Shown here: one piece after another, positions 45,420 through 57,729 of the stretch
Layout: each line of letters begins with the position of its first letter
How positions within the stretch are numbered: position 1 is the stretch's first letter
Assembly: GCA_038496675.1 (NCBI GenBank)
Contig: CM076668.1
Location: 15,715,652-15,779,651 of the forward strand
Source: Rachycentron canadum
Lineage: Eukaryota > Chordata > Actinopteri > Carangiformes > Rachycentridae
Direction: 5' to 3'
DNA: 64,000 nt
Translations under genes and position numbers: made by a program
The notes under the pieces: model-generated
What the model was told of the DNA's origin: nothing
Database searches by the model: none
What the model saw: the letters and a program-made list of their open reading frames with translations, nothing else

Positions 45420-46598
45420 GAAAAAAATGTCGTCATGTTCAAGATTAATCTTCCCAGGTTTGAGCTCTCTCTAAATATACAGTGAGCTCTGACAGCACTC
45501 TTATTCACTTGAGTAGGAAATTCTTCTCAGTGCATTATATAACATATTGGATCAACATTATTGCATCCCTCTATCACGTCCAGAAAGGATCCTGATTTCA
45601 CCTTTAATTAGGTGCTTCTCACATTTATCCTCTTCATGCCCTTTCCTTCTGCGGTGCGAATGTTCCTCAAAGCATCACAACATCAAATCCCCAGACCGAA
45701 CACTTTATGTGATACTCTTGACTTGAATGCACACTTGTAATGACACTCGCCACAAAAAACGTCACGCATTTCATTCCACAGTGTTCACCACCTGAAAGGA
45801 TGTGTGCCACGTGTCTTCCAACTGAAGAGCTGAAACAAATGTCTGTCTGTCTGCCTGTCATATCAGCACTAGTATCTAAGATATACTTAATTCAGCAACT
45901 TGGATCTGTGAGTGAGTGCATGCACAGGTCTTGCAGCGCTGTGAAACATACTTCGGCCCTAATAACCCCACTGTTATGATTTTCTTGGCATCTGATTTCT
46001 TTTCCTTCATCTGTGATGAGTGCATTGTGCAGCTTGGCACACACCTTACTACAGTATGTATTAGTGAATGTGTAACTCCAGCTTGTAAACTTAAAACAGG
46101 ACTTTCTCAAACTAATATTCATTCGCTGATTTGCATTAGCAAATAGGATTTGGAGTAGATATTTTAATTCTGGCAGATTAAGCTTTCTTTTATCAAGTCG
46201 TGCCACATTCTTTTTTTGCCTCATTTATTTTCTCTGCAGTGTCAATTTGTGGTAAGTAAAGACTGTTTATATGAGATTTTAATTGTTAGGTTTGGTTTAA
46301 GTTGTTGCCTTGTGCTTTGTTCAACCAAGCCTCCATCCCAGCTATGACTTCTGTGCAGTATATGAATCTGAAATCTCCTGGACTGGAAAAAATATAGGTA
46401 AAAGTATTTGGTAGGGTTGTAAAGTGCATTTCTGAGCTGAGCCGAGGTGCTGAGTCATTAAGGTAACTCATGCTCCCCCCTGCTTTCCTCTGATCACAGT
46501 CTGTGTCTTTGGGAGTTCTCCTCTGTCCCAGCCCTGTCTGATCCACAGTATCTGAGGACACTGCCTGCTCATGCACTACTCCCTACCCAACTCTTGGG

Positions 46599-46600
<2 letters not shown>
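45420..46600. other. Non-coding, nothing recognised
   Basis: AT-rich DNA. The part at 46440-46590 is C/T-rich but not repetitive. No gene is recognised. Confidence 0.45.

Positions 46601-46601
<1 letters not shown>

Positions 46602-46638
<37 letters not shown>
46602..46638. repeat. (TG)18 microsatellite
   Basis: A perfect TG tract. Confidence 0.95.
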
Positions 46639-46639
<1 letters not shown>

Positions 46640-46860
46640 TTCTTTTGCTATATTTGTGGGGCTCTAAAACCTCTAGCTGACTATGCTTTTGGGGTCAGAC
46701 AGCTTTTTAGAGGCAAAAATGCTGGACCCTGGAGATTAATTTGCTGATTAAAAGCTGTTTGAGGGTTAAGACTTTGTGTTAATTTTAGAGTTAGACATTT
46801 GATTGTGGAGGAGGGAATGCAATATTTTAATGATGGGTTCCCACAAGTTTAGTAAAACAA

Positions 46861-46861
<1 letters not shown>

Positions 46862-46929
<68 letters not shown>
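46862..46929. repeat. (TG)34 microsatellite
   Basis: A perfect TG tract of 68 bp, the longest dinucleotide repeat in the window. Confidence 0.95.
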
Positions 46930-46930
<1 letters not shown>

Positions 46931-46934
46931 GAGA

Positions 46935-48845
46935 GCGGGAGAGTGCGATACACAGAGGGCATTAGCTGTATGCATGTGTGTGCTTGCTTTACAGAAGCAA
47001 AAGGAGCCAGGGAGGTAAAGGAGAGCCCAGGGGAGACCACCCTGGGAGAAGAGGAGGTGGTAGGAGGACATGCCGAGGAAAAGTAAGATTAATGATGCTT
47101 GGGAAAACGAGCGCTCCTGCTGGCCCAGACTTTAAAGACAGCGGGAGTTAGTTACTGGCTGCTAGTCCAGCAGGGATGCGTTTCTGGCGTCTCCCCATTA
47201 TAAAACATTCAAAGAGCTCTGCTGGATGCCAGGCAGAGAAGACAGAAACTTGTCACCTCACATATATACAGTACAAGACAGTACAAGTCAGCAGAAGTGT
47301 TTTAGGTGAGCGACTGACCCCCCAGGACTATTTCTTCCACTGTCTGCCAACCTTGAACAGATCATAGGAGGAGACATAATGTCAGGTTTTAGGAACTTCT
47401 CACTGGTCTCCTGCTGCTCATAAATCACACTCAGGTGCAGAGGAGACTCATTTTCCCAGCATGCTTCACTCTGGTGTGCCAGCACAATGTTCTTAGATAG
47501 CAATGCAAGCACGCAGTCCACAGTAACTTTATCCTAGAGTGCTTTTATCCCACATGATCAGATGAGAAGCCACAACAGCATCCAGCAGAGAATTTTAAAT
47601 AAAATAGAGGATGTATTGTGTTAACGGGGCAGAGATGTAAACATTTCTCTGTGCAGATAATATTGAGCCGGCACAATGTTCCTGCATGACCCCACCAAGC
47701 GCAAACTGTGAGCTGTGATAGCATCTAAATCGTACTCCCACACATCCAAGAGATAAGTTTGTGTCACACGTCTTGGTGTGTCCACATTAAATTCTTACTC
47801 AATACTGTGGAGAAAAACACCACAGACAGATAGACAGATATATGGGCCAGATAACAGGAGTTGACAGTCAGCCATTAGAGAGGGTGGTTGAGAAAACAGG
47901 CTGATAAATGCTTATTGTATTACACGATGGGGAGTTTATTGAAGTTGTGGAGGTGGCTTCACACCCCAATCTTTCCTCTTAAAGAACTGTTTGAATGCTA
48001 CTTGTCCCCCGGCTGTGTGGTCACCATCAGCCGCAGCAGAAGCATCCACTAAACTAGTTTATGACAGCAATTTATCACCTGTGTCATTGCTCCCTGAAAG
48101 CAAATTTTGTCGATTATCCGTTGATTCAATAAGCAAGCCCAAATGATCGAGCATGGACAATTTCCTTTCCCTCTACGATGGTAAGGACTCACATTTTTAA
48201 AAATGAAACAGAATATCTGCCGGGGATTGTCAGCTGCTTGTGTTGTGACAAAACAAGGCTGGAACAGAAACAATCATTTGATTCATTGATATGACATTTT
48301 TAAAGCAAAAATGACTTAATTTGCAGACTATTTTCATTTTAAACTATGGTAAACCTTTACACTATTTTCACTTTCTGAACAATAAGTAACTGAGAAAACA
48401 ACTGGCAGTTCAGTCAATAATAGAGGTTATTTTGTTGCAGCCCTACTCGACACGGTCCAATACCTCCAGCAGGGACAACTTGGGAAAATGGTCCCACAGC
48501 ATCACAGAAATTTTTGACTCAACCCGTTGGCATGGCGCAAGACTGCGGTCAAATATTGCTGGTTAGATTGTGAAAATCATGGTCAATTACATTCTCTACT
48601 TTCATCCCCATTAAATAAAGGGCTCCTCTCTTCATGATGCACGGATAGTTTAAAAATCTCCCATGAAACTGTTCTCAGAGACGACACAATGTGAACACAG
48701 CAGCACAAATACCACCAGGAGCACATGATGCCTCCATTTGGACATAGTGTACACACAGTCTATATTGTGCACTAATTTATTTATGATGAAATGAGCCATT
48801 ACCTTCTGCTGTTACTTATCACCATAGTAACATGTAAAGGTAGAA
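46935..48845. other. Non-coding, nothing firmly recognised
   Basis: A short non-repetitive patch at 47100-47230 and another at 47620-47730 with TGTAAACATTT (forkhead-like) may be conserved. Otherwise AT-rich DNA without recognised features. Confidence 0.4.
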
Positions 48846-48848
48846 CTA

Positions 48849-48867
48849 TTTTTTTTTTTTTTTTTTT
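48849..48867. repeat. Poly-T tract (T19)
   Basis: A homopolymer run of 19 T. Confidence 0.9.
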
Positions 48868-49119
48868 ACATCCGCAATTATTTTTAAAATGTCATTTATG
48901 GAACACTGATTTGTGACAAGCTAGCAAAGAAATTGTTGCTTGGTTCACCTTTATACTGCTACATGGACTTGATCACATATAAAGTGAGAGATAAATACCA
49001 CTGTAAAACCCATTCTCTATTACACTGCATTGGCAACATATCTGGCTGGATGTAATCAAATTAAAGATGCAAACATCCATGTGTGACCTTGGCCAGACTC
49101 CTTAAAAAAAAAAAAAAAT

Positions 49120-49420
49120 AGACTGCTGTTGATTAACCTCGTGTGTTGGCTGGAGGCACTGCAGGAGTGGAAGTCTCCTGAGGGATTTATTAGTTGAGAG
49201 CAGAGAGTTTTAATTGAGCTGCGATATTTCATGAGCGTGTGTGAGCTGTTCTCAGTGTCAGTTTCCAACATGCCTGTTGATTTTCAGCTGAAACTGTAGA
49301 ATAATTAAGCAGAACAAGGAGTTTTATATGCAAATTGGCACAGGATTTTCTGTGGTTATTTTGCACAAATTTGTGCACTTTGCACAAATTTAACTGGTAG
49401 ATCTGCTGTGTTGAGCTTGA
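49120..49420. promoter_or_regulatory. Candidate regulatory element with 16-bp palindrome
   Basis: A non-repetitive stretch contains TTTTAATTGAGC and GAATAATTAAGC (homeodomain-type), TATGCAAATTGG (octamer-like) and a perfect palindrome TGCACAAATTTGTGCA at 49362-49377. A direct half copy, TTGCACAAATTT, follows at 49380-49391. The combination suggests a transcription-factor-binding segment. Conservation is untested. Confidence 0.3.
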
Positions 49421-49424
49421 CAAT

Positions 49425-50635
49425 GACAACATTACTGCTATTAGAGACTGCAGATGGTAGAAATGCCTTCTGCTAGCCTACTCACTACAGAGCTGAAAAG
49501 AATCACTCATTCTTCATTTTCTCTGGCAATATGTTGTTTTGAAGATTTATATCGAGACAATTTAAGCAAATTAGGTGATCAAAATGCTATGGGAGATAAT
49601 TGCACTGGAGACCTGTTCTTAGCACATGGACAGGATCTTATTCAAAATTCGCTAATTCTTGGTTTCAACCAACCACTGAATTTTCATTACCACACCCTCC
49701 TCTGTGCCATCTCCACCCACGAGGTGCACGGCAAGTCACCAAAATACCAAACCGCTGCACTTGAGGAAACAATCTAAGTTCATTGAAGAAAAATACCAGC
49801 TCACACACAGGGTTCTTGAAAAATATCCTCTGAGCTAACTGTTAGGCAGGTATACTGCTTATATGTTCATCTTCGTTTAGAGTGTTAGCATGATAACTTT
49901 TAACCAGTCTACTGGACAATACTAGATTGATGATGAAGTTTGAACCTGATATGTTAGATGAAAATTTTGGGCCCTTGAAATCTTTAAGGCTTTTAACTGG
50001 GACGGAATTCAAAACTTTCCATGCCATAAGGACAGAGCAAGGTGAAGTTTGGAGGGCAGCTGGGGTTGCAGACTTGTCTGCTGAGGGAAAGGAACCGAGG
50101 ATGGCCTCATGCGGTGCTGGATGTCAGGGCCTGAGTCAATTCCAGACTCCGCTGTGGTGTGTTGGAGTAATGAGCACCAGGCGGAAACACAGGGCACTTA
50201 ATGGGATTACACAAAGAGACGTTAATCTAGGGAGAGCAGGTGGGGAATTAAACATGATCAGAGGGCTGCAGTGAGAAGGATGGAAGAAGGGCTGGAGAGT
50301 CAGAGGGGAGGGACACAGAGAGTAGGAGACAATACCAGAGAGAGAAAGGACCACAGAAAGTCAGAGGACAGAAACCCTATTACACCACAGAGTTACTCAT
50401 TATCATTTCTGCTCCCTTAGCTCCTTAATTTAAAGACTGACTCAAATTATCTTTAGTGTTTATATGCAAGGAATTAGATGAGAGAAACTCATTTGCTTGT
50501 AAGACCAAGCTAAACATTTACAAAATAGCCTATTGCATTTCTCTGAGGACACAGACTGTGTGTGTTTGTGTGTTAGCCAACTGTTTTGTTTTTTTTTCTC
50601 TTGAACTAGATACATTACCAATATACAATAACTGT
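49425..50635. other. Non-coding, nothing recognised
   Basis: Mixed DNA with a purine-rich patch at 50270-50360. The 115-codon frame at 49927-50274 and the 107-codon frame at 49454-49777 match no family I know. Confidence 0.45.
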
Positions 50636-50639
50636 CTGG

Positions 50640-51090
50640 CCGAAGCCCATTAGCCTGACGCACATTGAGCTGTAAAGCTAGGGTAGTGAAAGGACCTTTT
50701 GATAATCAGCCAACCCCAGAGGACAGCAAGTGCTTCATTTGAATGAAACAACAATTAAATTACTGGCTGCAGTTTTTGCTGGACTTATTAAATCCCTTAC
50801 TGCGAATGGACTATTTCCATTAAGTAATTTAGCTCCTAAAGCCTCAACCTGATTTAGAAATCTGGTGTTGTCAATGCAGATCCCAAGCACTATGACCTTG
50901 CCTGCGAAGGTGTGTGACATCTTAATTGATTTAGAACACAGTCAGCCACAGCAGAGTAATATGTATTGAAATTAAGATCTGTTCAGGCATAAAGACACTT
51001 AGTTGTGGCTGAAGCCCATTGAGGTGCTAATTAAAGAGATATTGAATCGAGCATATTCAAGTCAGTTCTGTGAAACCTTGATGCGAGGAG
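50640..51090. promoter_or_regulatory. Candidate conserved non-coding element (about 450 bp)
   Basis: This is the longest stretch of the window free of simple repeats and known elements with dense TAAT-type sites: ACAATTAAATTAC, ATTAAGTAATTTAG, CTTAATTGATTTAG and GCTAATTAAAGAG. GAAGCCCATT occurs at both ends (50643-50652 and 51011-51020). It ends shortly before a T32 run. The texture resembles developmental enhancers, but this is inference. Confidence 0.35.
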
Positions 51091-51133
51091 CTGTTTTCTG
51101 CCCTTTGCCTCAGTCTGTATCACAACTTTGGAC

Positions 51134-51135
<2 letters not shown>

Positions 51136-51167
<32 letters not shown>
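51136..51167. repeat. Poly-T tract (T32)
   Basis: A homopolymer run of 32 T. Confidence 0.95.
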
Positions 51168-51699
51168 CTTTTTTGTTTGTTTTAGCACCAGGTGGGAGAG
51201 GTGGAGTCGAGGTAATGCCAATTTTCATTGTTGTATAAATGTTTTCAGTCATCTGGGAATAAATCAAACAGTTTGCTTAATGTTTGATTTCTTCGTGCTG
51301 CTCAGTGGAGCTGCTGCCATATGCCAAGATTCAAAGTTAAAGCAGATGTGGAGGATCAATTAATGAAGCCTCCTGCTACGCTAAACTACCATCAGAGTCA
51401 GTTTCCCCGAAAATGACACCACATTTCATCTAAAGAGTGGCTCCCAATGAAAGACACTGAAGAGCAACGGTATGTCCATGTTACCAGCTCATTTGAACTA
51501 TTATAGGTTGTACATGTCTTAAATGATGAATATTTCTATTGTACTTTCTGGGAGAAGCCAAGGAGAAATTTCTACTGAGGTGTCAAAGTCAACTAATCAA
51601 TCAATCTGTTGTCAATCTGTTGTATTGCTATAAAATGACGTGCCTACCAGCTGTGATCCTGGTGTGTTTCAAGTGTAATTTGAGGCTGTTCCTGTTCAT

Positions 51700-52200
51700 G
51701 AACGTGGTTTGTTTCCCCAAAATCAGCAGAGCGGGTTTTGACTCACCCGTGACGTCCTCTTATGAAAGCTGATAGAGATAGTAACCGTTTTGGCTTGCAG
51801 GACCTCTTAGTCGGCCGACTTCTCCCCCCGACGAAAACGGCTCATGTTCCGTTATACGGGTTAAATTGTGGTTTAAAACTTCCAAAATTGCCCAAAACAC
51901 GGTCCAAAACAGCTCAGCGGGTCACGGTCCACTGCTGCTCTCCTGATGTTACACAGGTGTGTTGCATCAGTGGCTAATTAAGAGTCAGCCCTGTCTGTCC
52001 GTGACCTCACGTTTCTTCCAAAATAAAAGTTCCTTCACAATTTAAAGCCAGAAGGGGACATAATCCTGCGATTTGGGTTGAATTCCTACAAGTAAGGCTG
52101 AGGAATTATTTTTTTATGTGTAAAAAAAAAAAACCAGAATGATTTGTTCAATTTCAATGTGTAAAAGTGGTTTTATTCTTTGAGTATCATGCGACATGGC
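51700..52200. repeat. CpG-richer segment, probable young dispersed repeat
   Basis: CpG sites cluster at 51700-51930 and 51990-52010 in otherwise CpG-poor DNA. The downstream blocks AGAAGGGGACATAATCCTGC and GATTTGGGTTGAATTCCTAC, and GAGTATCATGCGACATGGC, seem familiar as a teleost repeat. A recently inserted element not yet depleted of CpG would explain both. An unknown exon or second CpG island is the alternative. Confidence 0.35.
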
Positions 52201-52219
52201 AAAAAAAAACAAAAAAAAA

Positions 52220-53500
52220 AAACAAACCGCAGCATAAATACATTTCTCCATTGATTATTAAATGTTAAATCTAGACCATATTTGTTGGAAATTGAAAATA
52301 CTAATCATTATTGAGGGCAAACCAGATTACATCCACAAAGCCTATTCTATTCAGTAGCCCACACAGTCTCTAAAATGTTTATAGTTTCTGCCAGAGATTC
52401 CTCCTCCTGCACTGCATTGAAAAAAAGGCACAGTGTGATAGCTTGGGCAAATATAGACTATCATAGACAGAGGTGTTGATGATGAGCCTGTTTGTATTTG
52501 GTTTTTTTGTTGTTGGTGTTGTTCGCAACAAAGTAGTTGCTTAAGCTTCAACTTTAGAAGTTAGAAGACACACACAATCATATAAAACAGTATTTACATG
52601 GTCAAAGAAGTTTTCGCAATCCTTATTAAAAATATAAAAAAAATGGTATTTCTGCAATTTAGTATTTATTTTATAAAGTCTAAGAAACAGATTTACTTCC
52701 AATCCCAAGAACATCTCAATCTATAAAAACAGTGATCCTTTGTTTCCAGCTGCAGCAGGCAGCTGTTTTCAGTCAAAAACTTCAACACCTGCCCAGAAGC
52801 AAACAGCAGACAGATAAAGTTAGGTAAAGGAGGCTAAAAAAAAAGTCTTACTAAAGAGCTGGATATTTTTCTCTGAAGTTGGTGATAATACCAGTGAAAG
52901 GAATGAAGATTGAACTGAAACTAAATAAATTACAATATTTATGTGTATGCTGGATGTGTGAGTTGGCAACAGTTTGCTAACTGGTTCACCACGACAACTT
53001 GTAATAATCAGTCAGATGCTGTGTTTTCAGCTCTGATATCCTCAAAAAGGATAATAAAAAAGAAAATACTTTAGATAATATATGTTTGAAAATTAAGCAA
53101 AAACCTGTTTCTTTCACTGTTTCAGTGTATTGCTGTATATACTTACATATATACTTGAGTGTGGACTCAAACACACAGAGCTCAGCAGGCTGGATAGCTG
53201 AGTCAAAACAAGCAAACAGAACCAAAGGAGCAACAGCAGGCAACAGACAGTCAAAGGGCAGGCAGGTGGTCAAACATGCACGCACCAGATAACATGCAGG
53301 TAACTGGCAGGCAGGAAATGGCTGGACTGCTAACTCACAAAGGGAGCACAGACAATCTGGCAGCTACACTGACTGAAAGCTTCACACGCTGAGGCTGACT
53401 GCAAAATGAAGAGTGGTTGGGCAGACAAGTGCCTTTTAGCATCACTAACTGTAACGGTAATGGTTTTATATGTGATGATAACTGAACAATTTTATAGCAA
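52220..53500. other. Non-coding, nothing recognised
   Basis: AT-rich DNA with interrupted A-runs at 52201-52225. No gene or repeat is recognised. Confidence 0.5.
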
Positions 53501-53507
53501 ATTGCAT

Positions 53508-53760
53508 TTAAAGGTCACATATTGTAGAAAGTGAGATTTCCATGTCTTTTTGATTGTAAAGAAGGTCTAAGTGCTTTATCGATAGTGTAAAAGTAACAAC
53601 GTGCCCAGTCCACCGACAAAATTTACACACTCAGGAACTATGTCTTAAAATGAACTTTCAGGACTTCTTTAATTTAGTCACAATAAAATAATCCCCAACC
53701 TTGGCCAATAGGCAGTGCTGGCTGTGGGTTTAACTATGTTGCTTTATAGTGAATGTTCTA
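53508..53760. mobile_element. MITE-like element with TTAAAGGTC ends, copy 1 (right-truncated)
   Basis: It starts TTAAAGGTCACATATTG, then GTGAGATTTCCATGTC and TTTTTGATTGTAAAG, like the neighbouring copy at 53763. The right inverted end is absent; copy 2 begins where it should be. Confidence 0.65.
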
Positions 53761-53762
53761 TT

Positions 53763-54266
53763 TTAAAGGTCCCGTATTTAGCCGTATTATAAAGTGTAAT
53801 TTCCATGTCTTTTTGATTATAAAGCAGGTCTAGGTTCTACTGTGAAACCATAAAAGCTTCCACAGAAAAATGCAAACAGCCGGTATTAAGAATTTAAAAT
53901 TCATCTCAAAATGAGCCATTGGGATTTCTGTAACTTTGTGATGTCACAACAAAGCAGTCACCACCCTCCACCCTGCCACCAGCACATGTCACATGAACCT
54001 GCAGCCCAACTCTAGCAGAATTTGGTTTCTTTCTTTTGAGTGTTTAATCTTCTACATATACAAACTCTTCCTCAGAAGAGATGCTCAAATTCTGTCTTCT
54101 GATTGGTTGAGCTGTTGTTATCAGAGCTCCAAACAGTAGCCCGAGAGACTAAATGTAAAACTACACTGGGATGATTTTTGGTACTTAAAACCCACAGATG
54201 TATCTTCTCAGGGGGAATAAAGCTTGAAATTAAAAAGCAGAAAAATGTAAAATATGAGACCTTTAA
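53763..54266. mobile_element. MITE-like element with TTAAAGGTC ends, copy 2 (complete outline)
   Basis: Terminal inverted repeats: TTAAAGGTCCCGTATTT at 53763-53779, and AAATATGAGACCTTTAA at 54250-54266, whose reverse complement matches in 15 of 17 positions. The interior contains TTTCCATGTCTTTTTGATTA and GTGATGTCACAACAAAG, familiar from teleost genomes. At 504 bp it has no coding frame. TTAA at both ends may be the target duplication, which would suggest a TTAA-targeting superfamily, but that is not proven. Confidence 0.7.
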
Positions 54267-54583
54267 TCGATGCAAATTTGAGACAAACAGAAAACTTGTG
54301 TCGTGTTGACATTTTGTATTTAAACCACATTTTCTCTTTAAAAGCAGCTACATACCCTTTCAGAGTCAGAAAAAAAAAATTCAATCAGCAGGTTTGAACT
54401 TTATTGACTTCCAGACCAGTAAAAAGTGCAGCAAGCACATAGATGGTTTGAAATTGCCAACAGATCCTCCATTAAATGGGATCCCAGTCCAGTCACAGAG
54501 CAGCCAGTGAATTATGGCCTGTTCATCAGCCTTTAGTGCTTTGACTGCTACTCTGGCTTATAGAAGGAAAAACTGTGACACAT

Positions 54584-54621
54584 TGTGTGTGTGTGTGCGT
54601 GTGTGTGTGTGTGTGTGTGTG
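54584..54621. repeat. (GT)n microsatellite, one GC interruption
   Basis: About 19 units. Confidence 0.95.
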
Positions 54622-54864
54622 AGCATGTCGTCTTTATAGTTCCAGAGGAGGCACAGTTATTTTGTAAGAAATAAACTCTGGTTTAAAGAGGAGGAAAGAA
54701 AATAAATAAATAAATATAAACAAGTCGAACAAGCTGTGTGTTCAGGGAACGTGAATCCTCTCTCCAAAAATCACACATCATCCTCTTAAACCAGCCAGGC
54801 CAACAAATAAATAGGGTCTACAGAACAACAAACATGCACTCACTCACATGTGCACACAAAAACC

Positions 54865-54887
54865 TATATATATATATATGTGTGTGT
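54865..54887. repeat. (TA)n(TG)n compound microsatellite
   Basis: Seven TA units pass into four TG units. Confidence 0.9.
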
Positions 54888-55164
54888 AAACGTTTTTACA
54901 TACAGCTGCAGTGTAGCTACAGCATTGTATTAGCAAGGATTGCTTTTGTAGCCACAACCTCCAAGCACCACTGTGGATTTTACAGTGTAATGTAACTATA
55001 ACTCCAATGTATGTGAGCATGTCAACTCCAGGGTCAGCAACAACACCATCCCAAAAGTTGAAAGAGGATATAAAGGGATATGTGGTTTTTTTTTTTCTAT
55101 AGAAAGGTCAGTAACCTTTGTAAGTACAAACATCTCTAAGACTAGAATCATCAAAGCACTGGGG

Positions 55165-55690
55165 CTTAAAGGGTCACTTCATCCAGATAATTTTGGTTTG
55201 ATTTGGCAAAGTTTTGAGATATTTCGCTGACATTTCTCCAGCACCAAATTTAATGTCAAAATATGTCGTTTTGTCCTTGCCCTTTAGAGAGACACATGGA
55301 AGAGTTTACGACCTGAAACACCCATCAGCCGGACCAGATCATTTCTCTGCAACTGTCAGAGCCGTTACAAATCACATTTGAGGGAAAATGAATGTGTGTT
55401 ATGATGTGACAAAGCTGCGGTTGAGGTTTCGGTTAGGTTTCAGCACAAAAACAACTTAGTTATTTTTAAGTTAAGATCATGGTTTGGATTTGGATTATTT
55501 CATTTGAATGTAAACGTATGTTGCTTTGGGAAACCTGCTGAAACCTGCAGTGTGGGTGGACTGTATCTTCTGCTGCCACCCAATACATTGGAAGTGAACT
55601 GGCATTTATTGTAGTGGTGCTGGTAAAGTAGTGGCAAAAACCTTATTAAGGACAGATATCTCAAAACCTGGGTTGATAAATTAAAAGTCA
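55165..55690. mobile_element. Inverted-repeat element, probable MITE
   Basis: Near the left end is TTGGCAAAGTTTTGAGATAT (55204-55223). Near the right end GATATCTCAAAACC (55655-55668) is its inverted partner, with weaker pairing outward. The interior holds GTTAGGTTTCAGCACAAAAAC and AAGATCATGGTTTGGATTT, a module shared with the repeat at 58845-59140. No coding. Confidence 0.5.
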
Positions 55691-55699
55691 TCCTCGTGG

Positions 55700-57370
55700 C
55701 TACTGCCAAAGCTAGATGTTACCCATACTACTACTTTTACAATGGTGCAAATGTGTCCACCAGTAGTGATTTGGCAATACCGTGTCCACTGTGGTACCTG
55801 TCCCTTAGCGTCTTTGCTATTCTCAGTGCAGGCATTGATCTTGCAAATCCAGCTGCCTTGCAAGGTAATGTGATTTCAGGCAGTAGGATGTAACGTGCGA
55901 GCGACTGTTCACGCTAGTAAAGCACCTATAAGCTGGTTTGCCAAACCCGCCTCACAAGAAGAGAGTGACATGAAAAACAGAGGTGGAGAATGAAACTGCA
56001 AATACCTATTCCAAACAAGGTAAGTGAGAAGAACATGTGTGACCTCTTTCATATGGACAGTGTGGTATGGTTACTTTAAGCCATTTTTTTAATTGAATTT
56101 GCAGAATTTACAACTTACATTGCTGTATTGTGACGTTATAACATTACCATGAAGTAAAATTATATGTAGCCCTCACCTGAGACATCACTCCCACTAGTTT
56201 TGCTTCTCTTTTGCCAGACAGCCTCCACTTCCTCCTCCATTTCTTAGTTTTAGTTGACTTTAGTTTACATCCTAAACAACACTCACACCAGCATTGACTC
56301 ATCCTGTGAGGTCACAAGTATTGACTGTGCCTTGAGTCGAGAAATTAAGAAAGTCAAACTATAGCTTCTGGTTGAGGAGGTTAAATAATTTAGTTATTTG
56401 AGTTTGCATGGGGAATAATTACCATACTTAACCATGTCAACATATGCTCTTGCTTTCCTGTACTTGCAAGTTAACAGCATCTGGTGATTGTGAAATGCAC
56501 CCTGAGCTCTCGCGAAAGCGTATTTCTGTGGGTGTATTTCACAGCTCTGTTCCTAGGGTTTAACTCTCGTAATGCCAAGCTTGGTTTAAACCTCAGAAAC
56601 ATAAGACGGCACGGACACCTGGATTGAGGAGAAATTAGCGCTATGTGTGAGGACAAAGCCTCTTATTCGGCTGTTTTTGTAGCATCACCGTGGCACACTT
56701 GCGCCCCTGGCACAGCCTTTGAGTGCAAACAGAGCAGAAGCATCCAGGCAGCTGAGGCCGGGATTAGTCTGATTCTTTGGCATTGAAATGAACCAAGCAG
56801 ACACTAATCCCCCTTTTTGCTGTATCTCACCAGACCTCTGCTCCATAGAGAGAAAGAGAGCTAGAGTCAGAGAAACAGAGAGAGAGAGAGAAAGAGAGGG
56901 CAAGAAAACTTTAATGAACTGGAACCGAAGCTATATTAACTGAATGCGTTAAGAATGGTTACGGGTGCAGTGACATCAGCCAAGTCCATGCACCCGGGCA
57001 CTGGCATATATCTGAATTATGAGCAAAGGAAAAGAAAGGCAAAAAAAATTAGGCAAGGAGAGAATGGGCAACGGAGGGTAACAACAGTTGCTATTAAGTG
57101 CAAACTTATAAGAAAAAAAAAAATGCAGGTTTAAACCGATTTGTAAAGGGCACCATTTACAAATCACCCATTCCACTAGCCCTGGATTACTTAAGCAGCT
57201 TTTGGGCAACACAGCCCTCAGTGGAGAAGGAGTTCAGAGACTGTTTTGTCCAATAGAAAGAAAAAATTCTCTCCTTTCCTATATCTTGCTCTCTTAACAC
57301 CCTGCTCGTGCTCCTTCTACTTTACTTGGTTTCTCATCTGGCTCCCTCTTGTTCTACACTCCTCTGTCTC
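55700..57370. other. Non-coding, nothing recognised
   Basis: A GA tract at 56873-56897 and an A-run at 57113-57123. Some CpG sites lie at 56500-56640. No gene or repeat is recognised. Confidence 0.45.
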
Positions 57371-57378
57371 GCACTCCT

Positions 57379-57379
<1 letters not shown>

Positions 57380-57436
<57 letters not shown>
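57380..57436. repeat. (AC)28 microsatellite
   Basis: A perfect AC tract of 57 bp. Confidence 0.95.
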
Positions 57437-57440
<4 letters not shown>

Positions 57441-57670
57441 GCCTGTGGATTTTGAACCTAAAATAGTTATTTTGTAAGCACCCTTATTCTGAGTCCCTTA
57501 TTGGTTCACAGTGCCATCATTACTTTCCTGCTGGGCTCAGCATAATTCTACCATTGGTAAACCTGGACCACAGCTGTTGTAGAACACGAGCAAATAACTA
57601 GGAATAAGAATACGTCAAAACGCCCACAAAACAAGGTCTGACAAATACTTGATCTGAGCTTGTGCTCAAT

Positions 57671-57674
<4 letters not shown>

Positions 57675-57726
<52 letters not shown>
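57675..57726. repeat. (GA)26 microsatellite
   Basis: A perfect GA tract of 52 bp, 240 bp after the AC tract. Confidence 0.95.
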
Positions 57727-57727
<1 letters not shown>

Positions 57728-57729
57728 GG

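Larger units (their letters stand above)
54270..55160. other. Non-coding; GT and TA/TG tracts
   Basis: It contains the microsatellites listed separately, (AAAT)n at 54700-54718 and T10 at 55086-55096. No gene is recognised. Confidence 0.5.

Noticed and set aside
49927..50274. 115-codon plus-strand frame
   Set aside because: Ordinary-looking amino acids but no family, no splice sites, and other frames open too.
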